This document shows positions 61,008-64,000 of a stretch of 64,000 bases of DNA, piece after piece. The stretch's first letter is position 1, and each line of letters opens with the position of its first letter. The stretch is from Microbulbifer thermotolerans (GTDB lineage: Bacteria > Pseudomonadota > Gammaproteobacteria > Pseudomonadales > Cellvibrionaceae). The DNA is taken from contig NZ_FOKT01000002.1 of the NCBI RefSeq assembly GCF_900112305.1, positions 1-64,000 on the forward strand, in the 5' to 3' direction. Below the pieces are notes generated by a model. The model did not search any database and had not been told where the DNA came from. It saw only the letters and a program-made list of their open reading frames with translations. The position numbers and the translations under genes were made by a program.

Positions 61008-62249
61008 GTGTCGCGTAGAAGAGTCGTCGTAACCGGAATGGGTATGGTCAGTCCGCTGGGGAATACTGTGGATGAGACATGGTCTTCCATCCTCGCCGGC
61101 ACCAGTGGTGTTGTGCCGATTGAAACTTTTGATGTCTCGGCATTCCCCACTCGTTTTGCGGCTACGGTGAAAAATTTTGATCCCTCCCCTTATATGCCGG
61201 CAAAAGAAGCACGCAAGATGGATGTGTTTCTACAATACGGTTTGGTGGCGGCGATTCAGGCAGTGCAGGACAGCGGTCTTGAAATTACTGAGGAGGATGC
61301 CTCACGGGTCGGTACCTGTATTGGATCTGGTATGGGGGGCATCCAGGCAATTGAACACAACGCGATGTTGATCGCGGAAAAGGGGCCGCGCCGGGTTTCC
61401 CCATTCTTTGTCCCGGGAGCGATCATCAATATGGTTGCGGGCAATCTGTCGATCAAATACGGTATGAAAGGCCCGAACCTTTCTACCACCACCGCATGTA
61501 CAACTGGAACCCATGCTATCGGGCTGGGTATGCGTACTATTCAGTATGGTGACGCAGATGTCATGGTGTGTGGTGGAGCGGAAATGGTTACCACTCCGGT
61601 AGGCCTGGGGGGATTCTGTGCGGCCCGTGCGCTCTCCACTCGCAACGATGACCCACAGGCTGCCAGCCGCCCCTGGGATGTCGACCGCGATGGCTTTGTG
61701 CTGGGGGAGGGGGCCGGCGTGCTGGTCCTGGAAGAATACGAGCGCGCGAAAGCGCGGGGTGCCACTATTTATGCCGAGCTGGCCGGTTTCGGTATGAGCG
61801 GCGATGCACATCACATGACCTCGCCACCGGAGGATGGCGCCGGTGCGGCGCTGTCCATGCAGAATGCCCTCAGGGATGCCGGACTGGATGTGGAGGGTGT
61901 GCAGTACATTAATGCCCATGGCACTTCCACGCTTGCAGGTGATAAAGCCGAGATCAAGGCGGTGCAGGCGGTCTTTGGGGAAGCTGCTGATAAGCTCGCT
62001 GTGAGTTCCACCAAATCCATGACCGGCCACCTGCTCGGGGCGGCGGGTGCGATCGAGGCCATTTTCTCTGTGCTCACTCTGCGGGACCAAGTGGCGCCGC
62101 CGACTATCAACCTGGACCATCCAGACGAAGCTTGCAATGACGTCAACCTGGTGCCCTGGGAGACACAAGAGAGAGTGGTTGATGCAGCTTTGTCGAATTC
62201 CTTTGGATTCGGCGGCACCAATGGTTCGCTGATATTCCGGCGCGTTTGA
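61008..62249 (+). CDS. fabF: 3-oxoacyl-ACP synthase II FabF
   Basis: A 413-residue condensing enzyme. The catalytic cysteine is in [14 protein letters not shown], with histidines in [11 protein letters not shown] and [14 protein letters not shown]. The end [13 protein letters not shown] is typical. It elongates acyl-ACP and converts palmitoleoyl- to vaccenoyl-ACP. The start is GTG at 61008 after GGGAGAG. Confidence 0.97.
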   Translation: MSRRRVVVTGMGMVSPLGNTVDETWSSILAGTSGVVPIETFDVSAFPTRFAATVKNFDPSPYMPAKEARKMDVFLQYGLVAAIQAVQDSGLEITEEDASRVGTCIGSGMGGIQAIEHNAMLIAEKGPRRVSPFFVPGAIINMVAGNLSIKYGMKGPNLSTTTACTTGTHAIGLGMRTIQYGDADVMVCGGAEMVTTPVGLGGFCAARALSTRNDDPQAASRPWDVDRDGFVLGEGAGVLVLEEYERAKARGATIYAELAGFGMSGDAHHMTSPPEDGAGAALSMQNALRDAGLDVEGVQYINAHGTSTLAGDKAEIKAVQAVFGEAADKLAVSSTKSMTGHLLGAAGAIEAIFSVLTLRDQVAPPTINLDHPDEACNDVNLVPWETQERVVDAALSNSFGFGGTNGSLIFRRV

Positions 62250-62255
62250 TCCGTT

Positions 62256-62281
62256 GCGCCCTTCCACAATGTGGAGGGCGC
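62256..62281 (+). terminator. Hairpin between fabF and pabC, possible attenuator
   Basis: GCGCCC and TCCACA pair with TGTGGA and GGGCGC, with one bulged T, around the loop A-AT. It is followed by TTACTTATA rather than a clean T run. It lies between the fabF stop and the pabC ATG, so partial termination is plausible. Confidence 0.42.
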
Positions 62282-62299
62282 TTACTTATACGGGATCAT

Positions 62300-63082
62300 A
62301 TGTCTGTACTCCCACTTTTTTTTCTTCGCGGCCGCGCCGTGGCTGCTCTGCCTCCGGATGACGACTACACCGACGGTCTTTTGGAAACCATGCGTTGCCA
62401 ATCCGGAAGTCTGCCGCTGTGGCCTCTGCACCGTGCACGCCTGTTGCGTGGCGAAAGTCTGAGACAGTCGGAAATTGCCGAGATTGACGCGCTGATAACG
62501 CAGCTGGCGGCTGCCTGCCCAGTTCCCGTTGCGAGGGCGCGTTTGCGTTGGGGCATTATCGACGGCAGGCGCCAATGGGATTTGAGCTTGTTTCCCCTGG
62601 AGCAGACACCTGGATTGTCCCGGGGGGTTCGCTTATATGTCTGTGATACGCGCCTGCCGACAATCGAATCTGCCAACCCGGGATGCAAAACACTGGCGCG
62701 CGCGCGATATAATCGCGCCAAAGCGGAGTTGCCTAGTGACGAACCCTGCGATGGATTGCTGTTGGATTGCGAGGGCAGGGTGATTGAGAGCCTGCGCTGC
62801 AACTTATTGATCCGGTCGGGTAGCGCTTGGGTGACGCCGAATTTGCACCGTTGCGGTGTGCGTGGCGTAATGCGGGAGTGGCTTGGCAGCCGTATTGTGC
62901 TCCGCGAAGCGGATATGGATCTCGAATATCTGTGTGCGGCGCAGGAAGTGGCACTGTGTAACAGCCTGCGCGGTGTTATGCCTGTGCGGGAAATCATCGG
63001 CTTGCACCGCTGGTCTCTGGGATCGGAGACTGGGCTTGAGGTGCCGCGGTTGCAGCAGCTGATAGCGGAAGAATTGTGGTGA
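62300..63082 (+). CDS. pabC: Aminodeoxychorismate lyase PabC
   Basis: A 260-residue PLP fold-type IV enzyme, releasing p-aminobenzoate for folate. The N-terminal DDDYTDGLLETMRCQSGSLP and WPLHRARLLRG are typical. The PLP lysine is probably in GCKTLARARYNRAKAEL, followed by LLLDCEGRVIESLRCNLLI with the conserved glutamate. The ATG at 62300 is used; the frame is open for 18 codons upstream into the hairpin. Sequence drift from E. coli PabC is considerable, but the place between fabF and mltG supports the call. Confidence 0.88.
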   Translation: MSVLPLFFLRGRAVAALPPDDDYTDGLLETMRCQSGSLPLWPLHRARLLRGESLRQSEIAEIDALITQLAAACPVPVARARLRWGIIDGRRQWDLSLFPLEQTPGLSRGVRLYVCDTRLPTIESANPGCKTLARARYNRAKAELPSDEPCDGLLLDCEGRVIESLRCNLLIRSGSAWVTPNLHRCGVRGVMREWLGSRIVLREADMDLEYLCAAQEVALCNSLRGVMPVREIIGLHRWSLGSETGLEVPRLQQLIAEELW

Positions 63083-64000
63083 AAGCAAAGCGAGCACAGC
63101 GCCGCACACGTGTAGGGCGCTACCTGATCGGCGGTTTCCTTTTGATATTGCTATCGCTTGGTGGTGGCCTCTGGGCCTTGAAAATGGCCTTGGTTCAGCC
63201 GCTTGCCATCGGTGAAGATGGTCTGCGCTTCGAGGTCAGTGGCGGCAGCAACTTATCGCGCGTATTGCGGGAACTGGAACAGCGTGGCGTACTCAAGGGG
63301 CGCCGCCTGGTACTGATCTATGCCTATTGGCGTGAGCAGACGGGGATCCACGCTGGTGAATATCTGCTGCCTAAAGGCAGCAACGCAATGGACTTGGTCG
63401 CGCGTCTTAATCGGGGCGACGTCACCCGCTACCGGTTGACCCTGGTAGAGGGCTGGAGTTTCCGCCAAGCACTCGCTCAGGTGCGCGCGGGTCGGGGCAT
63501 TGTGCAGTCGGAGGCGGGCGGTAGTCTGGAGACGGCCGCACGGGCGTTGGGCTTTGGCGATGGTGAGAGCCCCGAGGGTTGGATTTTTCCCGACACTTAT
63601 ATCTACCGTTCAGGCACCACAGATATCGACCTTTTGAAACAGGCCCATCAGCGCATGCAGCAGGTGCTGGATGAAGAGTGGCGCGCGCGTGCGGACAATT
63701 TGCCGTACGGTACGCCTTATGAGGCGTTGATCATGGCCTCTCTCATTGAAAAAGAAACCGGCCTGCCATCGGAGCGCAGTGAGATTGCAGGTGTTTTTGT
63801 TCGGCGCCTTAAGAGAGGTATGCGTTTACAGACGGATCCTACGGTGATCTATGGGCTCGGTGATGCGTTTGACGGCAATCTGACCCGTGCCCATTTGCGT
63901 CAGGCGACACCCTACAACACCTATGTGATCGATGGGCTTCCCCCCACACCTATTGCGCTGCCTGGGCGTGGTGCCATACACGCGGCTTTGAATCCCAAGG
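63079..64000 (+). CDS. mltG: Endolytic murein transglycosylase MltG (3' end beyond window)
   Basis: The start is GTG at 63079, overlapping the pabC stop (GTGA). The frame stays open to the right edge, giving at least 307 residues. An N-terminal transmembrane helix (LIGGFLLILLSLGGGLWAL) is followed by the LysM-like and YceG domains: GSNLSRVLRELEQRGVL, GWIFPDTYIYRSG, the catalytic-glutamate motif ASLIEKETGLPSER, LQTDPTVIYGL and YNTYVIDGLPPTPIALPG. MltG cuts nascent glycan strands to end peptidoglycan polymerisation. The C-terminal part is cut off by the window. Confidence 0.95.
   Translation, partial: MKAKRAQRRTRVGRYLIGGFLLILLSLGGGLWALKMALVQPLAIGEDGLRFEVSGGSNLSRVLRELEQRGVLKGRRLVLIYAYWREQTGIHAGEYLLPKGSNAMDLVARLNRGDVTRYRLTLVEGWSFRQALAQVRAGRGIVQSEAGGSLETAARALGFGDGESPEGWIFPDTYIYRSGTTDIDLLKQAHQRMQQVLDEEWRARADNLPYGTPYEALIMASLIEKETGLPSERSEIAGVFVRRLKRGMRLQTDPTVIYGLGDAFDGNLTRAHLRQATPYNTYVIDGLPPTPIALPGRGAIHAALNPK

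Overview
The window looks like chromosomal DNA of a marine, polysaccharide-degrading gammaproteobacterium, most likely Cellvibrionales and probably close to Microbulbifer. The organism is an inference from gene content and order, not from a marker-gene comparison. Support comes from a secreted CBM6-GH16 beta-glucanase, the rne/rluC/maf/yceD/rpmF/plsX/fabDG/acpP/fabF/pabC/mltG order of gammaproteobacteria, a tusDCBE cluster and a high-GC background. Two pockets are clearly AT-richer than the rest: pnuC-nadR at the left edge (about 200-1800) and about 23.5-26.3 kb.

Layout. 1-1.8 kb: tail of an unknown gene, then pnuC-nadR (nicotinamide riboside import and conversion to NAD). 1.9-8.5 kb, minus strand: sulfite reductase with its DUF934 partner, then metH followed by a DUF2970 gene, so sulfur assimilation sits beside methionine synthesis; a 38-residue membrane-protein gene lies between them. 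8.9-10.3 kb: a DJ-1/PfpI-family protein and nfuA. 10.3-16.1 kb, minus: GH16 glucanase, a TM1410-like lipoprotein and hrpB. 16.1-17.4 kb: a MarR regulator with two palindromic operator-like sites, followed by a siderophore-interacting reductase. 17.6-19.8 kb: periplasmic prolyl oligopeptidase. 20.1-23.5 kb: a translationally coupled operon of a DUF3302 protein, a membrane fusion protein, an outer-membrane factor and a K+-channel-like protein. 24-27 kb: an accessory pocket (Stv-like orphan, GNAT, VOC, zinc-ribbon membrane protein). 27.4-35.1 kb: DAHP synthase and an AddA/AddB-like helicase-nuclease pair. 35.1-38.8 kb: murI diverging from rmuC, an AEC transporter and a DUF2489 protein. 39.2-42.9 kb: trmA, yjbQ, tusDCBE (tRNA modification) and a YccA/Bax-inhibitor protein. 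43.1-49.8 kb, minus: a four-gene operon of a VTT membrane protein, a six-hairpin glycosidase-like protein, a GT4 glycosyltransferase and a phosphodiesterase-EEP fusion. 50.4 kb to the end: tRNA-Ser(TGA), rne, and the rluC-to-mltG block that carries fatty-acid synthesis.

The most striking structure outside genes is a family of 213-bp inverted-repeat elements. Three are intact (24797-25009, 28686-28898, 38887-39099); each has terminal inverted repeats beginning GGAACCTCTGATTAATT and an apparent 4-bp target duplication (TTAA, TTAA, CTTT). A fourth, degenerate copy (about 17411-17623) runs into the stop codon of the peptidase gene. They look like a non-autonomous MITE-type transposable element.

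The best candidate for an undescribed protein system is the 43.1-49.8 kb operon. It combines a putative lipid scramblase-type membrane protein, a diglucosyl-lipid-synthase-like glycosyltransferase, a glycosidase-like protein and a two-headed phosphodiesterase, which suggests envelope glycolipid metabolism. The DUF3302/MFP/OMF/K+-channel operon comes second.
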